A stretch of 64,000 bases of DNA, taken from the NCBI GenBank assembly GCA_024687205.1, contig JAILES010000041.1, positions 62,001-126,000 on the forward strand. Direction: 5' to 3'. How positions within the stretch are numbered: the stretch's first letter is position 1; each line of letters begins with the position of its first letter. The notes under the pieces are model-generated. The model was not told the DNA's origin. It ran no database searches and saw only the letters and a program-made list of their open reading frames with translations. Both the position numbers and the translations under genes were made by a program. This DNA is from Lachnospiraceae bacterium (GTDB lineage: Bacteria > Bacillota > Clostridia > Lachnospirales > Lachnospiraceae). Below, in pieces: positions 1 to 8,435 of this stretch.

Positions 1-2
1 AG

Positions 3-218
3 CATCAAAATATATCTGTAGCGCTTCAGCTTGCGGAAGAGATCCTTAAAAGCGACGGCGTGGCAAGGGTCCACGGCGGCGGCTTTGCAGGTACCATGCA
101 GGCCTGGGTCAGGAATGAAAAGGTCGAAGACTACCGTGCAGCAATGGATAAACTCTTCGGTGCCGGCAGCTGCAGCGTTCTGCAGATCAGAAAATACGGC
201 GGAATGAGGGTTATATAG
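3..218 (+). CDS. galK: Galactokinase, C-terminal fragment (5' end outside window)
   Basis: This is the last 71 residues of a GHMP-family sugar kinase that phosphorylates galactose at C1 in the Leloir pathway. The reading frame is open from base 3 to the TAG at 216-218. The diagnostic piece is ARVHGGGFAGTMQAW, which matches GHMP motif 3 of galactokinases, and the C-terminus LQIRKYGGMRVI is also typical of bacterial GalK. The gene faces glycerol kinase, with only 9 bases between the two stop codons. Family assignment rests on this short but characteristic tail. The alpha-galactosidase and sugar symporter further along the window fit a galactoside-using organism, but they are about 22 kb away and not in the same operon. 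Confidence 0.92.
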   Translation, partial: HQNISVALQLAEEILKSDGVARVHGGGFAGTMQAWVRNEKVEDYRAAMDKLFGAGSCSVLQIRKYGGMRVI

Positions 219-227
219 CCGCCTTTT

Positions 228-1721
228 TTATTCCCGTTCCCAGTCTTTGGTGTATTCGAGGGCTTTGTGCCACCTGTTTATTTTTTTCTGCTGTTCGCCG
301 TAGGATATCTGAGGTTCGAACTTTCTGTCGGTCCGGATATGTTTTAAGAGATCCTCTTTGTCGTTCCAGTAGCCGACTGCAAGGCCTGCCAGATATGCGG
401 CGCCCGCCGCTGTGGTTTCCACGCAGGCAGGTCTGGTAACAGAGGTCTGGATGATATCTGCCTGCATCTGCATCAGCAGATTGTTTGCGGAAGCTCCGCC
501 GTCTACCTTAAGTTCTCCGAGAGTCACTCTTGCATCGCTTTCCATTGCATTAAGCACGTCATAAGTCTGATAAGCCAGGGATTCCAACGCTGCGCGTATG
601 ATATGATATTTGTTCACGCCTCTTGAAAGGCCTACGATCGCACCTCTTGCATAAGGATCCCAGTAGGGCGCACCCAGGCCCGTAAAGGCAGGTACTACGT
701 AGCAGCCGCAGGTATCTTCGACTTTACTCGCGAAGAATTCCGAATCACTTGCGCTGTCTATGAATTTCAGCTCATCTCTTAACCACTGGATCACGCTGCC
801 GGCAACGAAGACCGAGCCCTCCAGTGCATATTCGACTTTGCCGTCAAGCCCCCAGGCAATGGTGGTGACCAGGCCGTGCTTTGAAAATACGGGACTTTCA
901 CCGGTATTCATCAGCAGGAAGCAGCCGGTACCGTAGGTGTTCTTGGCCTGGCCCGGTTTGAAACAGGTCTGGCCGAAAAGGGCTGCCTGCTGGTCCCCCG
1001 CCGCTCCGGCTATGATAATGTCTCCGCCGAAGAGATCGGTGGAGGTCACTCCGTAAATCTTACTCGAAGGTCTTACCTCGGGAAGCATTGCTTTCGGGAT
1101 CCCGAGTTCATTAAGTATATCCTTATCCCATTCCAGTTTGGAGATGTTGTAGAGCATGGTTCTGGAAGCATTGGAATAATCCGTGACATGGACCGCTCCG
1201 GCTGTCAGTTTCCAGATAAGCCAGGTCTCAACGGTTCCGAAGAGAAGCCTGCCGTCTTCGGCTTTGCGTCTGGCCCCCGGAATGTTTTCCAGGATCCATC
1301 TTATTTTAGTCGCACTGAAATAAGGATCTATAACCAGGCCGGTCTTTTCGCGGAAGGAATCGGAAAGCCCTTTTTTTACAAGACTTTCGCAGTAATCGGC
1401 CGTTCTTCTGTCCTGCCATACTATGGCGTGGCAGATGGGCTCACCGCTGTCCCTGTCCCAGACTATGGTAGTTTCTCTCTGATTGGTAATGCCTATGGCC
1501 GCGATATCCTCAGCCTTTGCATTTATCTTCGAGAGAGCTTCGGAAGCGACGGCATACTGGGTAAGCCAGATCTCATTGGCATCATGTTCCACCCAGCCGG
1601 ACTTCGGAAAATACTGGGTAAATTCTTTCTGCGCAAGGCTGACGATCTCACCGTTCTCATTAAAGAGTATGCATCTGTTGGATGTAGTACCGGCATCAAG
1701 TGCCATAATATATCTTGCCAT
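228..1721 (-). CDS. glpK: Glycerol kinase
   Basis: ATP-dependent kinase making sn-glycerol 3-phosphate from glycerol in the cytoplasm. It has 497 residues, the normal length. The N-terminus [15 protein letters not shown] is the phosphate-binding loop of FGGY kinases, followed by GITNQRETT, the substrate-loop region WQDRR, the FGGY signature region around [13 protein letters not shown], and the adenosine-binding stretch [19 protein letters not shown]. All key family blocks are present and unbroken. It is the second gene of a leftward operon, 12 bases after an Ldh2-type dehydrogenase, and should use that gene's promoter at 2878-2906. No glycerol facilitator or glycerol-3-phosphate dehydrogenase is next to it in this window. 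Confidence 0.97.
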   Translation of the reverse strand: MARYIMALDAGTTSNRCILFNENGEIVSLAQKEFTQYFPKSGWVEHDANEIWLTQYAVASEALSKINAKAEDIAAIGITNQRETTIVWDRDSGEPICHAIVWQDRRTADYCESLVKKGLSDSFREKTGLVIDPYFSATKIRWILENIPGARRKAEDGRLLFGTVETWLIWKLTAGAVHVTDYSNASRTMLYNISKLEWDKDILNELGIPKAMLPEVRPSSKIYGVTSTDLFGGDIIIAGAAGDQQAALFGQTCFKPGQAKNTYGTGCFLLMNTGESPVFSKHGLVTTIAWGLDGKVEYALEGSVFVAGSVIQWLRDELKFIDSASDSEFFASKVEDTCGCYVVPAFTGLGAPYWDPYARGAIVGLSRGVNKYHIIRAALESLAYQTYDVLNAMESDARVTLGELKVDGGASANNLLMQMQADIIQTSVTRPACVETTAAGAAYLAGLAVGYWNDKEDLLKHIRTDRKFEPQISYGEQQKKINRWHKALEYTKDWERE

Positions 1722-1733
1722 GGGCGGACCTCC

Positions 1734-2840
1734 TTATTCAAAATCAAAGCGGTAGGGGAGTTTAAGGGCATCCCGTACTTCAAGTATATCCTTCTGTACC
1801 GATTTACTTAAGGGTACGCCTTTATCTTTTCTTTCAAGCCATACCAGGTATTCCTTTTCTCCTGCGGTATATATCCTGTCGTTTCCGGGAGCTTTCTTTG
1901 ATGCGCGCAGCGCCCGGCAGATATCTCCGGCAGTCTTTTTGAAACTCTCTCTTCCGATAAAGGCTTCGGGATCCACCACAAAGAAGAAGTGTCCGAGATG
2001 ATACATGGAAGGCTTGCCGTTTTCATCAAGACCCGTCAGGGCTTTCATAAACTGACCGCCCGCAAGGGCTGCGGAAAGAATCTCCACAACTGCGGCATAG
2101 CCGTAGCCCTTGTATCCCGCAAGTTCGTCGCCTATCCCGCCAAGGGGCGCCAGTGCTGCGGTCCCGTCTACCAGAGCTTTTAAGATCTCTTCGCTGTCTG
2201 TCATGGCCGTTCCGCTTTCCGATATGACGGTACCTGCCGGGGTGGGTCTTCCTTCTCTTGCATAATACTCGATACGACCCCTTTGTACTATCGAGGTCGC
2301 GCAGTCCAGGCAGAAGGGGAAGTCCTCATCCGTGGGGAGTGCAAAGGTAAGGGGATTGGTACCCATCATATTCTCTACGCCATAGGTAGGTGCGATGGAA
2401 GGCCTTGCATTGGTCCCGGTGATACCGATCAGACCTTCTTTGGAAGCCATTGCAGCCCAGTATCCGGCAATGCCGTAATGGGTGGAATTCCTTATGGCTC
2501 CGCCGGCCATGCCGTATTTCTCAGCCTTGTCGATAAGCATTTCCATCATCTTATAGCTTGCCACCATTCCCATGCCGTCATGGGCATCCATAACCACCGT
2601 GGTGGGCGTATCTTTTATTATCTCAATATCAGTAACAGGGAGAAGCGTTCCCTTTATGATGCGGTCGATATAGATAGGTTTGAAGCGGTTGCAGCCGTGG
2701 CTTTCGATGCCTCTTCTGTCGGACTCCAGCAATACATCCGCACAGATCTTTGCATCTTCTTCGGGAACACCATAGCCCTTAAAAGCATCGGTCAGAAAGG
2801 AGTCCATAAGCTCCCAGGAAGCATAGAAACGATCATCCAT
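1734..2840 (-). CDS. Ldh2/malate-lactate dehydrogenase family NAD(P)-dependent oxidoreductase
   Basis: A 368-residue member of the Ldh2 (YlbC/ComC) family, whose members reduce 2-keto acids such as malate/oxaloacetate, ureidoglycolate or 2,3-diketogulonate with NAD(P)H. It is unrelated to classical Rossmann lactate dehydrogenases. Family marks are RGIESHGCNRF near residue 40 (the conserved SHG histidine), STHYGIAGYWAAMA, the GTNPLTFALPT block and the glycine-rich YKGYGYAAVVEILSAAL near residue 240. Start: a GGGGGTGA ribosome binding site lies a suitable distance before the ATG. First gene of the operon with glycerol kinase, so a role in a glycerol or C3/C4 acid pathway is plausible. The actual substrate cannot be told from sequence. 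Confidence 0.9.
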   Translation of the reverse strand: MDDRFYASWELMDSFLTDAFKGYGVPEEDAKICADVLLESDRRGIESHGCNRFKPIYIDRIIKGTLLPVTDIEIIKDTPTTVVMDAHDGMGMVASYKMMEMLIDKAEKYGMAGGAIRNSTHYGIAGYWAAMASKEGLIGITGTNARPSIAPTYGVENMMGTNPLTFALPTDEDFPFCLDCATSIVQRGRIEYYAREGRPTPAGTVISESGTAMTDSEEILKALVDGTAALAPLGGIGDELAGYKGYGYAAVVEILSAALAGGQFMKALTGLDENGKPSMYHLGHFFFVVDPEAFIGRESFKKTAGDICRALRASKKAPGNDRIYTAGEKEYLVWLERKDKGVPLSKSVQKDILEVRDALKLPYRFDFE

Positions 2841-2877
2841 AATAAGTCACCCCCAATATTGTTTTCTATGTAAAATA

Positions 2878-2906
2878 AGTGTACAAAAGCTGATATGGCT
2901 AGTCAA
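2878..2906 (-). promoter_or_regulatory. Sigma-A promoter of the dehydrogenase-glpK operon
   Basis: On the minus strand, TTGACT (2906-2901) and TACACT (2883-2878) are separated by exactly 17 bases, about 35 bases upstream of the dehydrogenase start. The opposing hydrolase gene has a perfect TATAAT at 2916-2921 on the plus strand, so the two divergent promoters nearly touch. Confidence 0.7.
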
Positions 2907-2954
2907 GAATTATGTTATAATGAGAGTCAGAAGTATATCTGATCAGGGGGTGTG

Positions 2955-3896
2955 ATGATGAAACAGGAATACTATAGCATCAAGTCTTCTTCCGACAGAC
3001 TGTCTCTGGCGGTACTCAGGACCGAGCCGGACAACATAGCCGATATCAAGGGCATAGTCCAGCTTGTCCACGGAATGGATGAGTATAAAGAACGCTATCT
3101 GCCTTTTATCGAATACCTTACACAACACGGCTATATAACGGTGATACATGATCACAGGGGACACGGTAAGAGCATCAAGGCTCCGGATGATCTCGGATAT
3201 TTTTATGAAGCGGGGTATAAGGGCCTTATCGAAGATATTCATGATATCACCCTTGATATAAAAAGTTATGCTGCAGAGAGAAGCGGAAAAAGCGATCTTC
3301 CCTTCATCCTCTTCGGACACAGCATGGGTTCCCTTGCGGTGCGCTGTTATATCAGAAAGTATGATTCCGAGATAGATAAGCTCGTCGTTTCAGGCTGCCC
3401 TTCGGAAATCTCCGGAGCAAAGGCGGGGCTGACTCTGATCAGACTGTTCAAAGCACTGAACGGCGAACGTGAAAGAAATAAGACCATCGCGAAACTTGTA
3501 ATGGGTGGCTATGAAAAAAGATTTAAGAATGAAGGGCTCCCTCATTCCTGGATCAATTCGGATCCCGAAGAAGTGCTTAAGTATAATGCGGATCCCTTAT
3601 GCTCTTATATATTTACACTTAACGGTTTTGAAAATCTGGTGAGGCTTACTATACTCACATATAAAGACAAAGGCTATGCCATGAATAAGCCGTCCCTTCC
3701 CATAAGGTTTTTCTCCGGTGCCGATGATCCCTGTGCCGTAAGCGAAGAGGCCTTCAACAAGGCCGTGGATCTGCTTAAGAAACAGGGATATACGGATGTC
3801 TCCGGAAAACTCTATGAACATATGCGCCACGAGATACTCAATGAGCCGGAGCATATGAGGGTATTTGAAGACATCCTGGAATTCATTAACTCATAA
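2955..3896 (+). CDS. Alpha/beta hydrolase, lysophospholipase-like (Hydrolase_4)
   Basis: A 313-residue soluble serine hydrolase of the lysophospholipase/monoacylglycerol lipase type. The lid and oxyanion region IVQLVHGMDEYKERY, the HDHRGHGKS block near residue 70, and the nucleophile elbow GHSMG (Ser near residue 123) are clear. The acid probably lies in FFSGADDPC and the histidine in YEHMRHEIL near the C-terminus. There is no signal peptide, so it acts in the cytoplasm on a lipid or ester. Start choice: the frame also allows GTG at 2952, but AGGGGG at 2945-2950 fits ATG 2955 or 2958 better. It converges on the ABC exporter pair with 3 bases between stops. Confidence 0.88.
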   Translation: MMKQEYYSIKSSSDRLSLAVLRTEPDNIADIKGIVQLVHGMDEYKERYLPFIEYLTQHGYITVIHDHRGHGKSIKAPDDLGYFYEAGYKGLIEDIHDITLDIKSYAAERSGKSDLPFILFGHSMGSLAVRCYIRKYDSEIDKLVVSGCPSEISGAKAGLTLIRLFKALNGERERNKTIAKLVMGGYEKRFKNEGLPHSWINSDPEEVLKYNADPLCSYIFTLNGFENLVRLTILTYKDKGYAMNKPSLPIRFFSGADDPCAVSEEAFNKAVDLLKKQGYTDVSGKLYEHMRHEILNEPEHMRVFEDILEFINS

Positions 3897-3899
3897 AGC

Positions 3900-5681
3900 T
3901 TATTCGTATCTTCCGGCTTGTACCTTCCACATTCCGGCATATTTACCGCCAAGTTTAAGCAGGCTTTCGTGGGTGCCTTCCTCGGCTATGCGGCCGTTTT
4001 CCAAAAGGATGATCCTGTCCGCATCCCTGGTGGTGGAAAGCCTGTGGGATATATAGAACACGGTCTTGCCTTTTGCGGCGCTCTCCATGGCCTTGTTGAG
4101 CTCATACTCGGCTATGGGATCCAGGGCGCTGGAAGGCTCATCCATTATCAGTATATCAGCGTTCTTGAAAAAGGCTCTTGAAATGGCCACCTTCTGGCTC
4201 TCACCGCCTGAGAAGTTGATGCCCTCTTTATCAAACTCTGTAGTTACCGCGCTGTCCAGGCCTTTCTCAAGGCTCTTAAGGCGCTCACCGAAACCGGCCC
4301 GTTCAAGCGCGGAAATTACTTCTGCATCCGCCGCTTCATCGGCGCAGTCCATTACAACATTTTCCTTAAGGCTGGCACCGTACATCTGATAATCCTGGAA
4401 TACAACCCCTATACGTGAGCGGTAATCATAAGGCTTGTAAGTCTTTATGTCATTACCGTGGAAGCGGATCTCGCCTGAGCTGGGATCATAGAGCCGCATC
4501 AAAAGCTTTATCAGCGTGGTCTTTCCTGCACCGTTATAACCGACGATGGCGATCTTCTCACCGGGCTTTACTTTCAGACATATATCCTTAAGGGTTTCTT
4601 CCATTCCTTCACGGTATCTGAAACTTAAGTTATTAAGCTCAAGGAACGCGTTACCCTCGGGAACAGCCTCACCTTCGAGACGTTTTATCTTAGGTTCGTA
4701 AGCAAGGAAAGCCCTGATCTTGTCGACATAGAGGCTGTTTTCCTGAGCCTGGGGGAAGATGTCCGCCAGGTCTGTCATACCGCGGCGCAGGCTTCCGGTG
4801 CGGTTAAAGAGTACCACGGCGTTGCTGTAATCAATGCTGTGAAGGACGGCCGCCTGGAATACCAGGTAGGAGATGTAGAGCACATCCATGACAAAATCGC
4901 CCACCATGTAGCTGTTGGTGAAAGTAAGCAGGGATCTCTTAAAGCCCACTTTTTTCTGTATCTTTACTATCTCATCATTTGCCTCTTCAAATTCTTTTTC
5001 CAGCCTGTCGCCCACATGAGGGTGAAGGCGCAGTTCCTTGGCGTAATCGTTAAGATAAAATACGCGGCTTACGTAGTTGCGCTTCCGCTCAAGCGGGTTC
5101 ACCTTAAGGCGTATGTCATAGTTGAGTTTGTTGATGATGCGCGATACAAGGAAGCGCAGCACAAAGGAAGCAAACACAAAGACTATGCCGATCCAGTCCG
5201 TCATCAGGTAGAACACGCCTGTGGTAAAGAGTATGGTAAGTGCCTGGACTATCCTGTTGCACATCAGCAGGAAACGATCGATGGAACTCTCCGCTTCGGC
5301 AACGGCCAGCACAAAGTCGTTGTAGTATTCGGGATCGTCATAGCAGGATAAGTCGATCTCCGCAGCCTTTTCGTACATCTTTTCCTTAAGGGCGCGGTAG
5401 AGCTTCGGTTTGCTCCGGTAGCTCCAGCCGTGGATAAAGTATCCGTCCGGTATGATCTGTAAGAGATTGACCAGAAATACTATACCGATATAGAGCAGGG
5501 CTTTCCAGAAGGGTTCATGGTATTCCGCACAGTGAAGCACATATCTGATACCGAGCACATGTTCTATGAATATCACGCCCTGGTAGCGGAAGCCGTCATA
5601 CAGGTGGTAGATCATGTAGCCGGGGCAGGTTTTGAAGCAGAGCTTCCAGAGGAAGAGCTGGTTATCTATTACTTTTTTCAT
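3900..5681 (-). CDS. ABC exporter half-transporter (membrane + ATPase), second of a pair
   Basis: A 593-residue half-transporter with an N-terminal six-helix membrane domain (about residues 20-320) and a C-terminal nucleotide-binding domain. The ATPase has Walker A GYNGAGKTTLIK, signature FSGGESQKVAISRA, Walker B ILIMDEPSSALDP with its catalytic glutamate, and switch histidine ISHRLSTTRDADRI. Its ATG overlaps the stop of the upstream exporter gene by 4 bases, so the two are translationally coupled and probably form a heterodimer. Members of this group export drugs, lipids or peptides. No peptide precursor or peptidase C39 domain is present, so the cargo is unknown. Confidence 0.93.
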   Translation of the reverse strand: MKKVIDNQLFLWKLCFKTCPGYMIYHLYDGFRYQGVIFIEHVLGIRYVLHCAEYHEPFWKALLYIGIVFLVNLLQIIPDGYFIHGWSYRSKPKLYRALKEKMYEKAAEIDLSCYDDPEYYNDFVLAVAEAESSIDRFLLMCNRIVQALTILFTTGVFYLMTDWIGIVFVFASFVLRFLVSRIINKLNYDIRLKVNPLERKRNYVSRVFYLNDYAKELRLHPHVGDRLEKEFEEANDEIVKIQKKVGFKRSLLTFTNSYMVGDFVMDVLYISYLVFQAAVLHSIDYSNAVVLFNRTGSLRRGMTDLADIFPQAQENSLYVDKIRAFLAYEPKIKRLEGEAVPEGNAFLELNNLSFRYREGMEETLKDICLKVKPGEKIAIVGYNGAGKTTLIKLLMRLYDPSSGEIRFHGNDIKTYKPYDYRSRIGVVFQDYQMYGASLKENVVMDCADEAADAEVISALERAGFGERLKSLEKGLDSAVTTEFDKEGINFSGGESQKVAISRAFFKNADILIMDEPSSALDPIAEYELNKAMESAAKGKTVFYISHRLSTTRDADRIILLENGRIAEEGTHESLLKLGGKYAGMWKVQAGRYE

Positions 5682-7504
5682 GCGCTCACCTCCTCCGATA
5701 CGGCAAGATAGTTCTTTGCCTGTTTCGTATACATATCCGCATATATGCCATTCCGGTCCATCAGCATGCGGTGTGTGCCGGCTTCTTTTACCGTGCCCTC
5801 GGATAAGAGGTATACCCAGTCCGCGTTCTGTACCGAGGATAAGCGGTGCGAGATGAACACCAGCGTGTTATCCCGGCAGCGCTCATATATGTTGTCAAAA
5901 AGCGTGGCTTCGGCTATGGGATCCAGGGCGCTGGAAGGCTCGTCAAAGACCTTGAAGGGACAGTCTTTTACAAAGGCCCTTGCCACCACTATCTTCTGGA
6001 ATTCGCCGCCGGAGAGCACCGCACCCTTATCATCGAACTCGTGGGTCAGGGTGGTGTCCGCAGCTTTCGGAAGGCTCATTACCTTATCATATGCTCCGGC
6101 AAGCTTAAGAGCCCGGGTCACTTCCTCTTCGCGGCTTTCTTCCGGTATGTCTTCGCCCATCACCACGTTATCGGTCACCGACATCGAAAACATCCTGTGA
6201 TCCTGAAAGGCAGTGGCAAAGAGATTGCGGTATTTTCTCAGGTCATATTCACGTATGTCCCTGCCGTTTAAGAGTATCTGTCCTTCGGTCGGATCGTAGA
6301 AGCGAAGCAGCAGCTTGATCAGCGTGGTCTTGCCCGCGCCGTTATGACCTACAAGGGCGTAGGTTTTTCCCTCGCGGAATTCCATATTGAGATGGGATAG
6401 TACTTCCTTATCTTTGTAGGAAAAGGATACGTCCTTAAATTCTATGGATTCTATCTTATTACCCGGATCCGCACCTTCTGAATCCTCGGGTATCTTTTCC
6501 TTATACTCAAGGAAGGTCCTTAAATATTCTATGAACAGACCGTTTTTGAAAAGGGCAGTCAGGGCATCGGTAAAACCTATTAGTATCCAGGTGGTGGATA
6601 CCATCATGCTGGTGATGACTGCCAGCTGGGCCAGACTCATGCTGCTGCTGACCAGGGTGCGGTAAGCTCCGTAGATCAGCAGACCTTCAAAGATAAAGGT
6701 GAAGGTGAACATTACATAGAGCCAGTGGAGGACAACAGCCTTGGCTGTATACTTCTTTGTCACATCCGCAAGACCCTTGATGGCTTCGCGATACTGCCGT
6801 CTCATCAGTTTGAATACATCGGTAAGGCGCATCTCCTTGGCATATTCCGGCAGATACATGACACGGTTGATATAGGCGATGCGGCGGTTATGGGGCGCCA
6901 TGTCCCGGTTTCTAGCATAATCCAGATGGCTGAGCTTCCTGTTGAAGATGAAGTTGCCGATTACCGGGAAGAGGATGAAGAGCACCGATATGGGATCCAC
7001 CTGGTACATGAACACAAAGGCGCATACACTTGCTATAGCTCCGAAGAATGTCTTAAAGACGGCCTCGGCGGTGGCGATCAGCCGCTCATCGGCTTTTTCC
7101 ATTGCCAGGGTGTATTTGTCGTAAAACTCGCTGTTCTCAAAGCATTCAAGTTCCACGTTCCTTGATTTCCTGAACAGTATCTTATAAAGCCCTTTATTTA
7201 TCACGGCCCGGGCTACCGGGAAGATATGGCCGTTCAGTATGCTGTTGTATAACGACATCGCTGCCGACACCACGGCCACTATCACCACGAATACCATAAT
7301 TGTGCCGAAAGACGAGCCCTTCTCCAGCGCATCGATCACATAGCGCATAAAGAAGGCGCTGTAAAACAGCCATTCAAAATAGCCAAGGAAGCGTACCACT
7401 GCCTCGTGTACCACCATGGAGGGACATATCCGCCACAGCAGTCCCAGGGCAAATATATTGTTCTTTACGGCGCGGCCACGCCCGATCTCTTTTTTCTTTT
7501 TCAT
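5678..7504 (-). CDS. ABC exporter half-transporter (membrane + ATPase), first of a pair
   Basis: A 608-residue half-transporter paired with the next gene. The N-terminal membrane domain (about residues 20-330) begins after a Lys/Arg-rich start. The ATPase carries Walker A GHNGAGKTTLIK, signature LSGGEFQKIVVARA, Walker B FKVFDEPSSALDP and FISHRLSSVQNADWV. Both partners keep the catalytic glutamate after Walker B, so neither ATP site looks degenerate, unlike many heterodimeric exporters. Start: GGGAGG lies 4 bases before the ATG. Transcription should begin at the strong promoter at 7537-7565. The function is export of an unidentified substrate. Confidence 0.93.
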   Translation of the reverse strand: MKKKKEIGRGRAVKNNIFALGLLWRICPSMVVHEAVVRFLGYFEWLFYSAFFMRYVIDALEKGSSFGTIMVFVVIVAVVSAAMSLYNSILNGHIFPVARAVINKGLYKILFRKSRNVELECFENSEFYDKYTLAMEKADERLIATAEAVFKTFFGAIASVCAFVFMYQVDPISVLFILFPVIGNFIFNRKLSHLDYARNRDMAPHNRRIAYINRVMYLPEYAKEMRLTDVFKLMRRQYREAIKGLADVTKKYTAKAVVLHWLYVMFTFTFIFEGLLIYGAYRTLVSSSMSLAQLAVITSMMVSTTWILIGFTDALTALFKNGLFIEYLRTFLEYKEKIPEDSEGADPGNKIESIEFKDVSFSYKDKEVLSHLNMEFREGKTYALVGHNGAGKTTLIKLLLRFYDPTEGQILLNGRDIREYDLRKYRNLFATAFQDHRMFSMSVTDNVVMGEDIPEESREEEVTRALKLAGAYDKVMSLPKAADTTLTHEFDDKGAVLSGGEFQKIVVARAFVKDCPFKVFDEPSSALDPIAEATLFDNIYERCRDNTLVFISHRLSSVQNADWVYLLSEGTVKEAGTHRMLMDRNGIYADMYTKQAKNYLAVSEEVSA

Positions 7505-7536
7505 AAAGCCTCCCGAAACTAAATCCTATTCAACGG

Positions 7537-7565
7537 ATTATACAGACCGCAGCATTAGCGGTCAA
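7537..7565 (-). promoter_or_regulatory. Strong sigma-A promoter of the ABC exporter pair
   Basis: Minus strand TTGACC (7565-7560), 17-base spacer, perfect TATAAT (7542-7537), about 30 bases upstream of the exporter start. The spacer contains GACCGC/GCGGTC arms (imperfect dyad around GCTAATGCTGC), a possible repressor site. Confidence 0.75.
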
Positions 7566-7692
7566 GGGATGCTGGTTTATTTGGGAGATTCCCCTACTAC
7601 GGCTTTCGCCGAAATTTTCCAAACATTTATTTCAATTCGTAACGCATATGCACAAAGAGGTATAAAGAATTAATTGTGGAGGCTGCATTGGC

Positions 7693-8194
7693 GTGAATGA
7701 TCATATTTGTATTATTGAAATCAATGGGATAAGAGTAGTTGAAATAAACAAGATTGAATTTAACAGCAAAAGAAAAATAGATTGGAATGGTGTGGAGAAA
7801 TATCTTAAGCGATATGTTGGAATGAGTTTTATAACAGACGGAACAGGCCAGCTTATCCATATAGCTTCAGATTTTCCGGATGAATATACTCACAGTAAAT
7901 ATAGAAAGGTCATTTGGAACTATTGGTAAAGCTAAGGCAAATGCAGCACAGGCGATTCCGGAGTTGATCAGTACAATCTCGACATTATCATTTAGCGTTA
8001 ATAAAAAAGAAAAGCATGAGACGGATGCATCAGGCGGATGGTATTACAGTATAGTTCATTTTTCAATTCCGCTGATGAATGATAAGAAACAAATAGTAGG
8101 GCGAAATCTATTCAGGGGAAGAATGGTGATCAGATGTGATAAAGATCAAAGGCTGAATCTGTACGATATTATAGATATAAAAAAAAAGACGTAG
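7693..8194 (+). pseudogene. Frameshifted PBECR-like (phage nuclease-type) domain gene
   Basis: Two overlapping short frames (7693-7929 and 7880-8194) read as one protein if a single base is removed from the aaagg run near 7905-7909. Frame one ends in DEYTHSKYRK and frame two continues FGTIGKAKANAAQAIPEL, then NKKEKHETDASGGWYYSIV and the closing LYDIIDIKKKT. From memory, this order (FADEYxxSKYxx..KGKAKANAAQxIPE..KKEKHxxxAxxGWYxY..LYDIIDIKK) belongs to a family of small phage-type RelE/EndoU/Barnase-like nuclease domains (PBECR group) common in Lachnospiraceae. That name is recalled, not searched. GGAGG at 7678-7682 precedes a GTG start. The A/T-rich composition differs from its neighbours and suggests mobile-element origin. 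Confidence 0.55.
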
Positions 8195-8310
8195 TGGCCC
8201 GCTTTAGTATAAACTGTACGGTAAAAAACCACATCTCTTCCTGTGAAAATACTACTCCGATTATATATAGTTGTCAACAGGCAAATTTCGGAATGAATAG
8301 TTACAGAATT

Positions 8311-8340
8311 ACCGTTCGTCGTCCAAAAACGACCGTTCGT
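8311..8340 (+). promoter_or_regulatory. Tandem LytTR-type operator
   Basis: Two identical 9-mers ACCGTTCGT at 8311-8319 and 8332-8340 are spaced 21 bp start to start, and each extends to ACCGTTCGTCG. They fit the known LytTR-family (AgrA/VirR) half-site pattern [TA][AC][CA]GTTN[AG][TG], and 9 + 12 bp spacing is the usual two-turn arrangement. The second copy ends 10 bp before a -35 element. No LytTR regulator gene is in this window. Confidence 0.5.
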
Positions 8341-8350
8341 CGCCAAACTG

Positions 8351-8380
8351 TTGAATCCAGCACAAAAAATAAGATAAAAT
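8351..8380 (+). promoter_or_regulatory. Promoter of the giant surface protein gene
   Basis: TTGAAT (8351-8356), 18-base spacer, TAAAAT (8375-8380). The predicted transcript start (about 8387) falls in the loop of the terminator at 8382-8403, so the new transcript would not contain the whole hairpin. The leader to the ATG at 8436 is about 50 bases. Confidence 0.5.
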
Positions 8381-8381
8381 T

Positions 8382-8403
8382 GCCCTAAATAAGGGCTTTT
8401 TTT
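8382..8403 (+). terminator. Intrinsic terminator upstream of the giant gene
   Basis: GCCCT (8382-8386), loop AAATA, AGGGC (8392-8396), then seven T (8397-8403). It would stop read-through from the PBECR-like remnant while leaving the giant gene to its own promoter. Confidence 0.7.
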
Positions 8404-8435
8404 CGTTATGCCTGAAAACGGAAAGGAGAAAGAAT

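Noticed and set aside
1188..1811. Plus-strand open frame opposite glycerol kinase
   Set aside because: It is a shadow of the conserved glpK coding sequence with no start signals.
7568..7673. Short plus-strand frame beginning MLVYLGDSPTTAF upstream of the PBECR-like remnant
   Set aside because: It overlaps the exporter promoter region, lacks a ribosome binding site and matches nothing recognisable.
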